From the NCBI RefSeq assembly GCF_013204845.1, contig NZ_JABMKY010000006.1, forward strand, positions 186,001 through 250,000: a stretch of DNA of 64,000 nt. Direction: 5' to 3'. Position 1 is the stretch's first letter. Each line of letters starts with the position of its first letter. The notes beneath the pieces are model-generated. The model searched no databases, was not told the DNA's origin, and saw only the letters and a program-made list of their open reading frames with translations. The stretch comes from Paenibacillus qinlingensis (lineage in GTDB: Bacteria > Bacillota > Bacilli > Paenibacillales > NBRC-103111). Made by a program: the position numbers and the translations under genes. Shown piece by piece: positions 45,801 to 57,135 of this stretch.

Positions 45801-47362
45801 ACATTCACATACTGCTTGTCGATGACGAAGCGATTGATTTGGAATGGCTGCGGGTAAGGGTAGAGGCAACTCATCCTCAAGGACTGCGAGTTGTAGGTAC
45901 GGCGAAGAGTGGTTTTGCCGCACTTGCTTTAATGAAGGAAGAAAGAGTGGATATCATCCTGTCTGATATCCGCATGCCGATTATGTCGGGGTTCGAATTC
46001 GCGCGCAAAGCGAGAGACATTAACCCGGAGGTCCGGATTGCTTTTATAAGCGGACATGAAGACTTCAGCTATGCGAAGGAAGCCATGCAACTAGAAGCCT
46101 ATGACTACTTGTTGAAACCCGTCGATGACGGTGAGCTGGCTAAGATGATTACAGGTCTTTGTGCGAAGGTAGAGGAGGATCGTCGTCATCGCTCCACGCT
46201 AATTGAGGCATTGCCCTATGTACAGCGGGAATTGCTGCTTCGCTGGTTCCAAGAAGCGTCTTCGGCTGCAGCTGAAGAGCGATTGAACGAGTTTGTGGCG
46301 CCTTTTATTGAAAAGGGTACCGCGGTGGCTTTAATTGAGGCTGATGACTTTGAAAGACATTCGAAAGAACTGACCGTAGAAGAGCGGCGCGAATTATGGA
46401 CAAGCGTAGAGCAATATCTGATGGATACGGTTAAGAAGAATGGATTGGGAAGTCTAATGAACGGTTTCGCAAATCGATTCGTTCTTTTGTCAACGGGAGG
46501 CGTCGAAACAGAGCTAGAAGATTTGATACGTGTTTTCCGGGAGGCTTTTCCGTTCACCATAACCATTGGCCTTGGTGTTCGCGCGCATAGCCAAGATGAG
46601 CTTCATAATTCGTATCGTCAAGCAGAGGTGGCGCTCAGCATCAAGTGGATGCTGGGTAAAAATAGAGTGATCCGCGAAATGACATCCCAACAACTTATGA
46701 GAACGGGAACTGTTCAAGTTGAACAGATTTTTGATGAGTTACTGCAAGCCATACTCGACTATGATTTGGTGAAAATTGATGATTGCTTAATGGCTATATT
46801 CCGTCCCGACTTTGCGCCACATCGCAAGAGTGAGGCCTATGATCTGATTATCCGTATGACATCCAAATTACATGGGGATATACAACAATTACAGGAGAAT
46901 TTGTATGAGCTTCTCAACTGGGAATCCCATCAACCCGATATTCTGTTCGAATTCGAAACGATGAATGATATTGTATCCTGGCTGCGCAGAAGACTATTCG
47001 AGTTGTCTGAGCTGCTGTTTATGAAGAGGCGGAAACAGGACCGCAAATTGATTGCGGATATGATGAACTATGTGGAAGGATTAATAGAGAACAAAGTGAC
47101 GCTGAAGGAAGTTGCCGCGAAATTCGACTTTACGCCCAACTATTTGGGTCATTTGTTTAAAGCGGAGACGGGGATGGGCTTCAGTGACTTTATGAATAAC
47201 GTCCGCATGAAGCGTGCTTGTGAGCTGCTTGATGATCCACGGATGAAAGTGTACGAAATCGCAGACAAAATTGGTTACAAAAATGTTATTTATTTTAATC
47301 GCTCCTTCAAGCAGGCAACAGGTATGACGCCAAGAGATTATCGTAAAAAGAACAAAATTTAA
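45797..47362 (+). CDS. YesN-type response regulator, AraC output (importer 4)
   Basis: The frame starts at GTG 45797, overlapping the kinase stop by 4 nt (GTGA). The 521-residue product has a receiver domain with Asp57 in LSDIRMPIMSG and a LLKPVDD switch, a long middle region, and a C-terminal AraC domain (about 420-518) including FTPNYLGHLFKAETG. Its 3' end borders a promoter-like segment that occurs again upstream of the permease gene, pointing to shared targets for this regulator. Confidence 0.93.
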   Translation: MNIHILLVDDEAIDLEWLRVRVEATHPQGLRVVGTAKSGFAALALMKEERVDIILSDIRMPIMSGFEFARKARDINPEVRIAFISGHEDFSYAKEAMQLEAYDYLLKPVDDGELAKMITGLCAKVEEDRRHRSTLIEALPYVQRELLLRWFQEASSAAAEERLNEFVAPFIEKGTAVALIEADDFERHSKELTVEERRELWTSVEQYLMDTVKKNGLGSLMNGFANRFVLLSTGGVETELEDLIRVFREAFPFTITIGLGVRAHSQDELHNSYRQAEVALSIKWMLGKNRVIREMTSQQLMRTGTVQVEQIFDELLQAILDYDLVKIDDCLMAIFRPDFAPHRKSEAYDLIIRMTSKLHGDIQQLQENLYELLNWESHQPDILFEFETMNDIVSWLRRRLFELSELLFMKRRKQDRKLIADMMNYVEGLIENKVTLKEVAAKFDFTPNYLGHLFKAETGMGFSDFMNNVRMKRACELLDDPRMKVYEIADKIGYKNVIYFNRSFKQATGMTPRDYRKKNKI

Positions 47363-47370
47363 AATGGCTT

Positions 47371-47430
47371 AGATTTTGTATTAATCTTAGTTGTTCTGCT
47401 AACTAATATCTTATTATCTATCCCTCTATA
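47371..47430. repeat. Promoter-segment direct repeat, copy 1
   Basis: This 60-bp segment matches 47997-48056 at 51 of 60 positions, sharing the TTAGTTGTTCTGCT core and TCCCTCTATA end. Weaker similarity extends about 25 bp upstream into the last codons of the response regulator. Copy 1 precedes the GH59 remnant. Confidence 0.75.
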
Positions 47431-47435
47431 CCCAT

Positions 47436-47635
47436 TTAAAGGTCGAAGTAGGCGGAGATATTTTTTCCACAAAGGAACAGAGCCAACCCACGCGAGAACG
47501 AGGGAGGAGCTTGCCAATCCCAATATGCGTCGCGGATACGAGCTTTGGTTAATGCGCGAAGCGAAGAAGCGGAATCCGAAGATTAAACTTGATATTTTGC
47601 AATGGGGAGCCCCTGGTTGGATTAACGATTTACGA
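47436..47635 (+). pseudogene. GH59 (galactosylceramidase-like) fragment
   Basis: Two frames together encode VEVGGDIFST, then GTEPTHARTREELANPNMRR and YELWLMREAKKRNPKIKL, then LQWGAPGWIND. This matches the catalytic-barrel region of GH59 galactosylceramidases, where EPxH and RGYE-WLMKEAKKRNP are conserved. A frameshift lies near ACAAAGGAACAG (about 47469-47480). Both ends are missing: about 65 codons remain of a gene normally over 600 codons long. It is flanked by the two promoter-segment copies and followed by a terminator. Confidence 0.75.
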
Positions 47636-47653
47636 CAACATTGTAATTACAGG

Positions 47654-47688
47654 AAAAGCAGTAGAGGAATGATCCTCTGCTGCTTTTT
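47654..47688 (+). terminator. Terminator after GH59 remnant
   Basis: AAAAGCAGTAGAGGA pairs with TCCTCTGCTGCTTTTT around a 4-nt loop. It is intact even though the gene it served is gone. Confidence 0.85.
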
Positions 47689-47737
47689 ACTGTTCAAGTA
47701 TAAACTTATAAGTTTGGCATAATTGAGGGTTCGTAGT

Positions 47738-47828
47738 CGAAGGGGAACGGTGGTGCGCTAATTGAAGCAAAAGTACCGTTTCGTTTGTCGCAGGGGAATG
47801 AGGATGCGCTATTGATGCAGGTAGCAGT
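47738..47828. repeat. Intergenic tandem repeat (two units of about 40 bp, 51-bp period)
   Basis: GTCGAAGGGGAACGGTGGTG at 47738 and GTCGCAGGGGAATGAGGATG at 47789 begin similar units; both continue with GCGCTA-TTGA. No coding potential is evident. Such GCGCTA-containing intergenic repeats seem common in Paenibacillus genomes, which is recollection and not tested here. Confidence 0.5.
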
Positions 47829-47864
47829 GGTTTTAAGCTGTTTCGGAGGAAATAGAACATCTAA

Positions 47865-47883
47865 GTTCCCTTCCCAAGGGAAC
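47865..47883. repeat. Palindrome GTTCCCTT-ccc-AAGGGAAC
   Basis: Perfect 8-bp arms surround 3 bp, with another CGTTCCCTTCAAG copy at about 47914. It belongs to the same non-coding stretch between the GH59 terminator and promoter copy 2. Nothing else was recognised in 47689-47996. Confidence 0.5.
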
Positions 47884-47996
47884 ATAGATCATTGGAGATA
47901 AAATAGCGGCGCTACGTTCCCTTCAAGTTACCAGAAGAATATATCCTGAGACATGATTCGTAAAATTGTTTCACAAGAACAATTTTATATATTCGT

Positions 47997-48056
47997 AGAT
48001 TTAGTATTAATTTTAGTTGTTCTGCTGAATGATATCGAATTATGGATCCCTCTATA
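47997..48056. repeat. Promoter-segment direct repeat, copy 2
   Basis: The second copy of the 60-bp segment lies 28 bp upstream of the LplB-type permease start and presumably carries the importer 4 promoter and a regulator site. The remnant GATTCGTAAAA just before it resembles the 3' end of the response regulator gene. Confidence 0.7.
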
Positions 48057-48083
48057 ATAAGAAACAGAGAGAGGAGTAGAGAT

Positions 48084-49010
48084 ATGATAAAGAGACAACA
48101 AAGATTCTGGCATGAACTAGTAAAGAATAGAACCTTGCTTCTTATGATAATGCCAACTGTGCTTCTATGTTTACTGTTTTCATATATCCCAATGGCTGGG
48201 ATCGTAATTGCTTTCAAGAAATACAACTACACTGGGGGTATTTTTGGAAGCCCGTGGGCAGGGTTAGATAATTTCAAATTTTTCTTCCAATCCGGCAACG
48301 CTTGGCTGGTGACGCGGAATACGGCGCTGTATAACCTAGGCTTTATTATTATCGGCAATGTATTGCAAATCTCAGCGGCGATTCTGCTATTTGAAGTCGG
48401 CGGCAAATGGTTTCGTAAAATCATCCAATCAGCGATGTTCCTGCCTTATTTCATCTCTTGGGTGGTCGTCGGCTCGATTGCTTACAGTTTCTTCAGCTAC
48501 GACATTGGCACAATCAACAATTTATTGACATCGCTTGGCATGGAGAAGATCGATATTTACAATACGCCGGGGTATTGGCCGTACATCTTGTTATTCTTCA
48601 ATATCTGGAAGTCTCTCGGTTATGGCACAGTGATGTATCTAGCGGCTATTACAAGTATTGACACCGAAATGTACGAAGCAGCTGAAATTGACGGAGCGAA
48701 CGTGTTCCAGCGTATATGGCATGTGACTGTTCCCAACTTAATACCGACACTGACGATTCTAGTGTTGCTATCTGTTGGCCATATCTTCCGCGGCGACTTC
48801 GGTATGTTCTACAATTTGGTTGGCAACAACGGCATGCTGTTCTCGTCAACGGACGTGATTGATACTTTTGTCTTCCGCTTACTGATGACCACCAATGAGA
48901 TCGGCATGTCCGCCGCTGCGGGTGTCTATCAATCAGTGCTCGGCTTTGTGACAATTCTATTGGTCAACTATGCGGTACGTAAATACGATAAAGATCGTGC
49001 TTTATTCTAA
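48084..49010 (+). CDS. LplB-type ABC transporter permease (importer 4)
   Basis: ATG 48084 is 7 nt after GAGGAG; an in-frame ATG at 48042 lies within the promoter repeat and has no site. The 308-residue product has six helices, the FSYIPMAGIVIAFKKYNY segment after helix 1 and the EAA loop MYEAAEIDGANVFQR. It ends 18 bp before the partner permease. Sequence and order parallel importer 3. Confidence 0.93.
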   Translation: MIKRQQRFWHELVKNRTLLLMIMPTVLLCLLFSYIPMAGIVIAFKKYNYTGGIFGSPWAGLDNFKFFFQSGNAWLVTRNTALYNLGFIIIGNVLQISAAILLFEVGGKWFRKIIQSAMFLPYFISWVVVGSIAYSFFSYDIGTINNLLTSLGMEKIDIYNTPGYWPYILLFFNIWKSLGYGTVMYLAAITSIDTEMYEAAEIDGANVFQRIWHVTVPNLIPTLTILVLLSVGHIFRGDFGMFYNLVGNNGMLFSSTDVIDTFVFRLLMTTNEIGMSAAAGVYQSVLGFVTILLVNYAVRKYDKDRALF

Positions 49011-49028
49011 AAGAGGGGGACAAATCAT

Positions 49029-49934
49029 ATGCACGCGACAGCCGTTAAACGCGGCCTACAGAAGGATAGGTTCTTTCTCTCCATCATCGGGTACATCACG
49101 CTAATTAGTATGGCTCTAATAAGCATCATACCCTTTTGGATCGTTCTGGCCTCGTCGTTCAACGATGAGAACGCAATCCGTATAGATGGATATAGTATGT
49201 TTCCGAAAATATTTGCGACTGAAGCCTATCGCTTGATCTTCGAATTTCCAGATGCGATTCTTAGGGCATACGGCGTAACCATTACGGTTACCGTCGTCAG
49301 CACCGTGCTCGGCTTGTTCCTGACAGCAATGACCGCATATGTGCTATGCCGCAAAGATTTCAAGTGGCGTAATCATTTCGCCTTTTACTTCTTTTTTACC
49401 ACGCTGTTCAGCGGAGGGCTTGTTCCGTGGTACTTGCTAATCGTCAACTATTTGGACATGAAAGATAAATTGATCGTACTTATTTTGCCGACGCTGGTGA
49501 ATGTGTTCAACATTCTTGTCATGAGAGCGTTCATGAGCGGTATTCCTGATGCGATCTCGGAGTCAGCCAAAATAGATGGCGCTGGCGATTTTCGAATCTT
49601 CCTTAATCTGATTCTTCCGCTTTCCAAGCCCGCGCTGGCGACCATCGGTCTCTTCATCGCACTCAGTCATTGGAACGATTGGTATATGGCCTTGCTGTTT
49701 GTTTCCGACGAAAATCTGATGCCGCTGCAATACTACTTGTATAAGATGCTAGGCAACCTGGAGGGTATGCGTGATGCTATGGCAGGATCTGGGTCGAGCG
49801 TGACGGTCACGATTCCGGGGGAAAGCTTGAAAATGGCCATGACCGTCGTTGCCACGGGTCCAATCATCCTTGCCTATCCGTTCATCCAAAAGTATTTCGT
49901 AAAAGGATTAACAATCGGTGCTGTTAAGGGGTAA
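49029..49934 (+). CDS. LplC/YtcP-type ABC transporter permease (importer 4)
   Basis: The 301-residue protein starts at ATG 49029 after AGAGGGGGAC. It shows six helices, the GGLVPWYLLIVNYLDM segment typical of the subgroup and an EAA loop (ISESAKIDGAGDFR). It forms the channel with the permease before it. The binding-protein gene follows after 65 bp. Confidence 0.92.
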   Translation: MHATAVKRGLQKDRFFLSIIGYITLISMALISIIPFWIVLASSFNDENAIRIDGYSMFPKIFATEAYRLIFEFPDAILRAYGVTITVTVVSTVLGLFLTAMTAYVLCRKDFKWRNHFAFYFFFTTLFSGGLVPWYLLIVNYLDMKDKLIVLILPTLVNVFNILVMRAFMSGIPDAISESAKIDGAGDFRIFLNLILPLSKPALATIGLFIALSHWNDWYMALLFVSDENLMPLQYYLYKMLGNLEGMRDAMAGSGSSVTVTIPGESLKMAMTVVATGPIILAYPFIQKYFVKGLTIGAVKG

Positions 49935-49999
49935 TCCCAGGGAAACCTGGTTATCAATATAAATACGTGAAGTGGAATCGAAAGGGGCTTGCAATAATA

Positions 50000-51553
50000 A
50001 TGAGTACAAAAAAATCACTAGGGATCGTGTTAACAAGTCTTTTGGCAGCATCTATGATGCTTAGCGCATGCGGAAATAGTGACAAAACGAACACCGCTGC
50101 GAATAATGCCCAGAGCACAGCTACGGCAAATCCGAAAGATGGGGCTATTGATACTTCCAAAGCCGTTACTTTGAAGATGATCTTGCTCGGACCGAAACCA
50201 GCCGATTACGATCTGGTATTCGGAGAAATCAATAAAGTCTTGAAACAAAAAGTAAACGCTACCCTTGAAACAGAGTTCTTGGATTGGTCCGACTGGAAGC
50301 AGAAATATCCGCTGAAATTCGCGGCTAATGAAGATTTCGACCTCGTCTTTACGGCCAACTGGGCGAATTACGCTGACCAAGCCAATAAAGGCGGCTTCCT
50401 TGAACTAACGGATGCAAACCTTGCCAAGTATGCGCCGCTAACCTGGAAAGCCATGGATAAAGTAAAGTGGGATCAAGCACGAGTTAAAAGCAAGGTTTAC
50501 ATGGTTCCTTACAATATCGCGAACGAATATAAGGAGAAGCTCGTCATTTATCGTGAAGATTTGCGCGAGAAGTATAACTTGCCACCTATTACAGACGCGG
50601 CTTCATTCGCGAAATTTACGGATGCGATTGTGAAAAATGAAAAAGGTGTAACGCCATTTGGCCCTACGCTTATGAGTATGAATGCGCTCGACACGCCGTT
50701 GTTGGTACAGAAAAACAATTGGAAGCAGATTGATGGTACACCGTTCGCATTCAATATTGGAGATGCAACGGGCAAAGTGTTTAATGTCTACGATACGCCA
50801 GAATTCAAAGACCTGCTCCCTTACTACAAAAATCTCGCTGACAATGGCGCATGGATGAGAGATGTGCTGACTTACAAAGGAAGCCAGTCAGAAGACTTTA
50901 AATCAGGTAAAATTGCGTCCTATTCCCATACGTTATCTTCAGGTGCTTCATCTGTTTCTGCTGTTAAAAGTGTACACCCGGATTGGAAAATCGGCATAGC
51001 GGATATCGCTCCAGACAGCAAGAAAACAACGGCAATTTCGACGCAAAACGGTATGGCTATCCATGCGACATCCAAATCCCCAGAACGCTCGCTCATGGTG
51101 CTCGACTTGTTCCAAAATGACAAGCAACTTCATGATCTAATGATGTACGGAATCGAAGGCACGCACTATACGGCTGTCGGCAACGATCAATTTACGAAAA
51201 CGGATAAATTCGGAAGTTTCAACACGTTCACGAATTGGAGCTTCCAATCTCCGATGAATCGCATTGAGACGACTTATCCGCAAGCGGCGAAAGACATCGA
51301 GGGCAAATGGAAAAACCAAGTTACGCATTTCAAACTAGAAACGTTCGTGTTTGATAACTCCAAAGTTGTGAATGAAGTTTCGAATGTTAGTAATGTGATG
51401 ACTCGCTATGGACTGCCACTCGAATACGGTCTTGTAAAAGAAACGGACAAGGGATTGGCTGACCTACAAGCGCAACTGAAGGCAGCAGGCGTAGAGAAAA
51501 TTCAAGCTGAACTTCAAAATCAAATTAACACGTTCCTTGCAGAAAATAAATAA
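50000..51553 (+). CDS. LipO/LplA-type ABC substrate-binding lipoprotein (importer 4)
   Basis: ATG 50000 is preferred: it gives a normal lipoprotein signal with lipobox LSAC (Cys24), and AAAGGGG lies 12 nt upstream. The 517-residue protein is of the large binding-protein type that partners LplB/LplC permeases. It is intact, unlike the paralogue in importer 3. An inverted repeat and then the GH2 gene follow, so the imported ligand may be a galactoside-containing oligosaccharide. Confidence 0.92.
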   Translation: MSTKKSLGIVLTSLLAASMMLSACGNSDKTNTAANNAQSTATANPKDGAIDTSKAVTLKMILLGPKPADYDLVFGEINKVLKQKVNATLETEFLDWSDWKQKYPLKFAANEDFDLVFTANWANYADQANKGGFLELTDANLAKYAPLTWKAMDKVKWDQARVKSKVYMVPYNIANEYKEKLVIYREDLREKYNLPPITDAASFAKFTDAIVKNEKGVTPFGPTLMSMNALDTPLLVQKNNWKQIDGTPFAFNIGDATGKVFNVYDTPEFKDLLPYYKNLADNGAWMRDVLTYKGSQSEDFKSGKIASYSHTLSSGASSVSAVKSVHPDWKIGIADIAPDSKKTTAISTQNGMAIHATSKSPERSLMVLDLFQNDKQLHDLMMYGIEGTHYTAVGNDQFTKTDKFGSFNTFTNWSFQSPMNRIETTYPQAAKDIEGKWKNQVTHFKLETFVFDNSKVVNEVSNVSNVMTRYGLPLEYGLVKETDKGLADLQAQLKAAGVEKIQAELQNQINTFLAENK

Positions 51554-51595
51554 ATAGGCCATGCAGTAAAAGGCATGGGTCCCACGAAGTAAACC

Positions 51596-54815
<3,220 letters not shown>

Positions 54816-54827
54816 GTATATCAAATT

Positions 54828-54858
54828 AAAAGCCTCGGCTAGCAGCCGGGGCTTTATT
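54828..54858. terminator. Terminator between GH2 and RCC1 genes
   Basis: AAAGCCTCGGCT pairs with AGCCGGGGCTTT (one mismatch or wobble) around AGC. It ends the GH2 gene and can serve the convergent RCC1 gene. Confidence 0.85.
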
Positions 54859-54871
54859 GTCCATTTGGATA

Positions 54872-56056
54872 TCATTTTTTTGGAAGACTAAGCATCCACG
54901 CTGGTTTCGGAAATGAAACGTTGACTGGACTATATTGAGGGGTATTGATGTTGTCGTTTACCTGTCCGAAATTATTAGCTCCCCATGCCCAAAGTGTTCC
55001 ATCTTGCCGTGTGGCTGTATTAAAGCCTAAGCCTGAGCTAATCGCAATGATGTGGTCCAATCCCTTTACTTGCACAGGTGTGGTAAGACGTTTAAAATCA
55101 TCAATGCCATTAATAGTTAAATATCCCCACTCCCAGACCGACCCATCTTTTTTGAGTGCAAGACTATGCGTATATCCGGATGTTAACGAGATAATATCAG
55201 AGAGCCCTGGCACCTTTATGGCTTCTACCGGTACAGCCTCCCCGTGTTTGCCAGTCAATTGACCATAATAGTTTTCGCCCCATGCCATGACTGTCCGATC
55301 TTTTTTCAAAGCTAGCAGGTGCCTCGTATTCGTTCCTTTTCCTAATTCAATAATATCCGATAAGCCTGGAATTTGCTTTGTTGTAATGTCATAGGTTGTA
55401 TTTTCATTAATCTGTAGATTCCAATTTGCTGAGAAATTGTAGGTGTAATCTTCAAATCCAGAGGAACTAAATACGGTCCCGTCTTCTTGTAGAGCAATAA
55501 CCTTATCGTTAAAAACGGTAATATCTTTTACCTTTTTCAGCCCAGGAATCGGCACAGGTGCTTTTTCTTCTCTTTTCTCCAAGCTGTGTTTAGAGTTCCA
55601 GACCCAAACAGTACCCTCTTTATCCAAAGCTGCATTTAAATGTTGAGCATTTTCAGCTACCTTAACAATATTTTTTAATTGTGGAATTTGGACCGGAGAT
55701 GAAACTGGAAAATACCAGGTTGTATCCTCAGGTGAATTATACTGATAGGACCATTCCCACACCGTCCCATCTTCCAGAGCAGCTAACCCCCGGTCATTGA
55801 AAGTAAAATCAGAAACTTTCTCCAGCCCTTTTACTTTTGTAGGGACACGCTTGCCCATTATCCAAATATGTCCCTCATTGTCAAGGATGCTGTACGATTC
55901 CAAACCAGCAGATAACTTTACTGGTTGCGGAGAAGTAGAAGATTCCGTAGCAGCTTGTGCGGACGATACGATAATCGGACTTGTACTTAACAGTCCAACA
56001 GCAGCACTAATTAACAAAAGCTTCTTGAGATGCATGGTATGAATGTGCGTTTTCAT
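54872..56056 (-). CDS. Secreted RCC1-repeat beta-propeller protein
   Basis: The 394-residue product starts at ATG 56056, 7 nt after GAGG. Its signal peptide has a hydrophobic core at about residues 11-30 and a cleavage-like SSAQA-A site near 36. About six RCC1-type blades follow, with recurrent LALKKDGSVWEWG and PGLSDII-type strands. Such propellers are scaffolds for protein or ligand binding; no catalytic residues are evident. It is monocistronic, convergent with GH2 and has no clear link to the sugar genes. Its role is unknown. Confidence 0.88.
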   Translation of the reverse strand: MKTHIHTMHLKKLLLISAAVGLLSTSPIIVSSAQAATESSTSPQPVKLSAGLESYSILDNEGHIWIMGKRVPTKVKGLEKVSDFTFNDRGLAALEDGTVWEWSYQYNSPEDTTWYFPVSSPVQIPQLKNIVKVAENAQHLNAALDKEGTVWVWNSKHSLEKREEKAPVPIPGLKKVKDITVFNDKVIALQEDGTVFSSSGFEDYTYNFSANWNLQINENTTYDITTKQIPGLSDIIELGKGTNTRHLLALKKDRTVMAWGENYYGQLTGKHGEAVPVEAIKVPGLSDIISLTSGYTHSLALKKDGSVWEWGYLTINGIDDFKRLTTPVQVKGLDHIIAISSGLGFNTATRQDGTLWAWGANNFGQVNDNINTPQYSPVNVSFPKPAWMLSLPKK

Positions 56057-56253
56057 GGTTCAACCTCGTTTCTTTGGTATAAATGGATAATAATTGAAAT
56101 CAATTCTTTATACTGTAAAATATAGGAAAAGTTTCGGTGGACATCGATTGAGTTTGGATGACGCGAAGCATGGGTATAGTAATTTTAGTAGGAAGTTAAA
56201 CCAAGAGGAAATTCATGCCGTCTACCAATACAGGTGAGGAGTGAACAAAAACC

Positions 56254-57066
56254 GTGCAAACAGGACAGAAATCTAGGATGGTACTACCAGATTTAAAAGA
56301 CAGGGTTGCATTGATTACCGGCGCAGGTTCCGGTATTGGAAGGGCTGCTGCCGTACTGCTAGCGCAGCAAGGGATGAAAGTGTGCCTTGTAGATCTGAAG
56401 GACGATCGGCTAGAACAGACGAAACAAGAGATCGAAACAGCAGGTGGCCAGGCTATAACGGTCGACATCGATATTTCCGATCCGAAACAAGTTGAACAGG
56501 CGTTTGAGCATACGGCACATACGTGGGGGCGGATCCACTTTGTTTTTGCCAATGCTGGTATCAACGGGGTGTTGGCGCCAATCGAAGACATGAAGTCTGA
56601 GGATTGGGATCGCACGCTGGCGGTCAATCTAAAAGGGACTTTCCTATGTGTCAAACATGCCATACCTCATATGAAAGAAAATGGTGGCAGTATTGTTATC
56701 ACGAGTTCCATTAACGGAAGTCGCACCTTCTCGGGGTTCGGTATGACCGCTTATAGCTCATCCAAGGCTGGTCAAGTTGCATTTGCAAAAATGGCCGCGT
56801 TAGAATTAGCCCAGTACCAAATACGCGTCAATGCCATCTGCCCAGGCTCCATTAAGACACATATTGGTGAGAATACGCAGCCGACGCCAGAGCTTGAGAA
56901 GATTAAAATTCCAATCAAGTACCCAGAGGGGAACCAGCCCTTGGAACATGCGCCTGGAGAGCCTGAGCAAGTTGCGAATCTGGTAGCTTTTCTTGCTTCA
57001 GATGCTTCTCATCATATTACGGGCACTGAACTGTTCATTGACGGGGCCGAATCATTGTTAAGATGA
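56254..57066 (+). CDS. SDR family oxidoreductase
   Basis: This 270-residue short-chain dehydrogenase/reductase has the cofactor loop TGAGSGIG near residues 23-30, NAGI near 109, the active-site Tyr167 and Lys171 in AYSSSKAG, and the closing ITGTELFIDGAESL. GTG 56254 is about 14 nt from GAGGAG, which is long; ATG 56278 is an alternative start. Unlike the SDR at 7 kb, the active site is standard. It is a single-gene unit with a terminator. The substrate is unknown. Confidence 0.92.
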   Translation: MQTGQKSRMVLPDLKDRVALITGAGSGIGRAAAVLLAQQGMKVCLVDLKDDRLEQTKQEIETAGGQAITVDIDISDPKQVEQAFEHTAHTWGRIHFVFANAGINGVLAPIEDMKSEDWDRTLAVNLKGTFLCVKHAIPHMKENGGSIVITSSINGSRTFSGFGMTAYSSSKAGQVAFAKMAALELAQYQIRVNAICPGSIKTHIGENTQPTPELEKIKIPIKYPEGNQPLEHAPGEPEQVANLVAFLASDASHHITGTELFIDGAESLLR

Positions 57067-57092
57067 TATGAAATAATGTACTAAGTAAAAAA

Positions 57093-57130
57093 AAGAAGGG
57101 AGAGCACGCTTACGTGCTCTCCCTCTTTTT
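57093..57130. terminator. Terminator between SDR and AraC genes
   Basis: AGAAGGGAGAGCACG pairs with CGTGCTCTCCCTCT around CTTA, with T- and A-tracts on both strands. Confidence 0.92.
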
Positions 57131-57135
57131 CTTAT

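Noticed and set aside
47738..47828. CRISPR-like repeat pair
   Set aside because: Only two diverged units, no uniform spacers and no cas genes in the window.
47371..48056. Insertion sequence ends flanking the GH59 relic
   Set aside because: The 60-bp repeats are direct, imperfect and promoter-like; there is no transposase fragment and no terminal inverted repeat.
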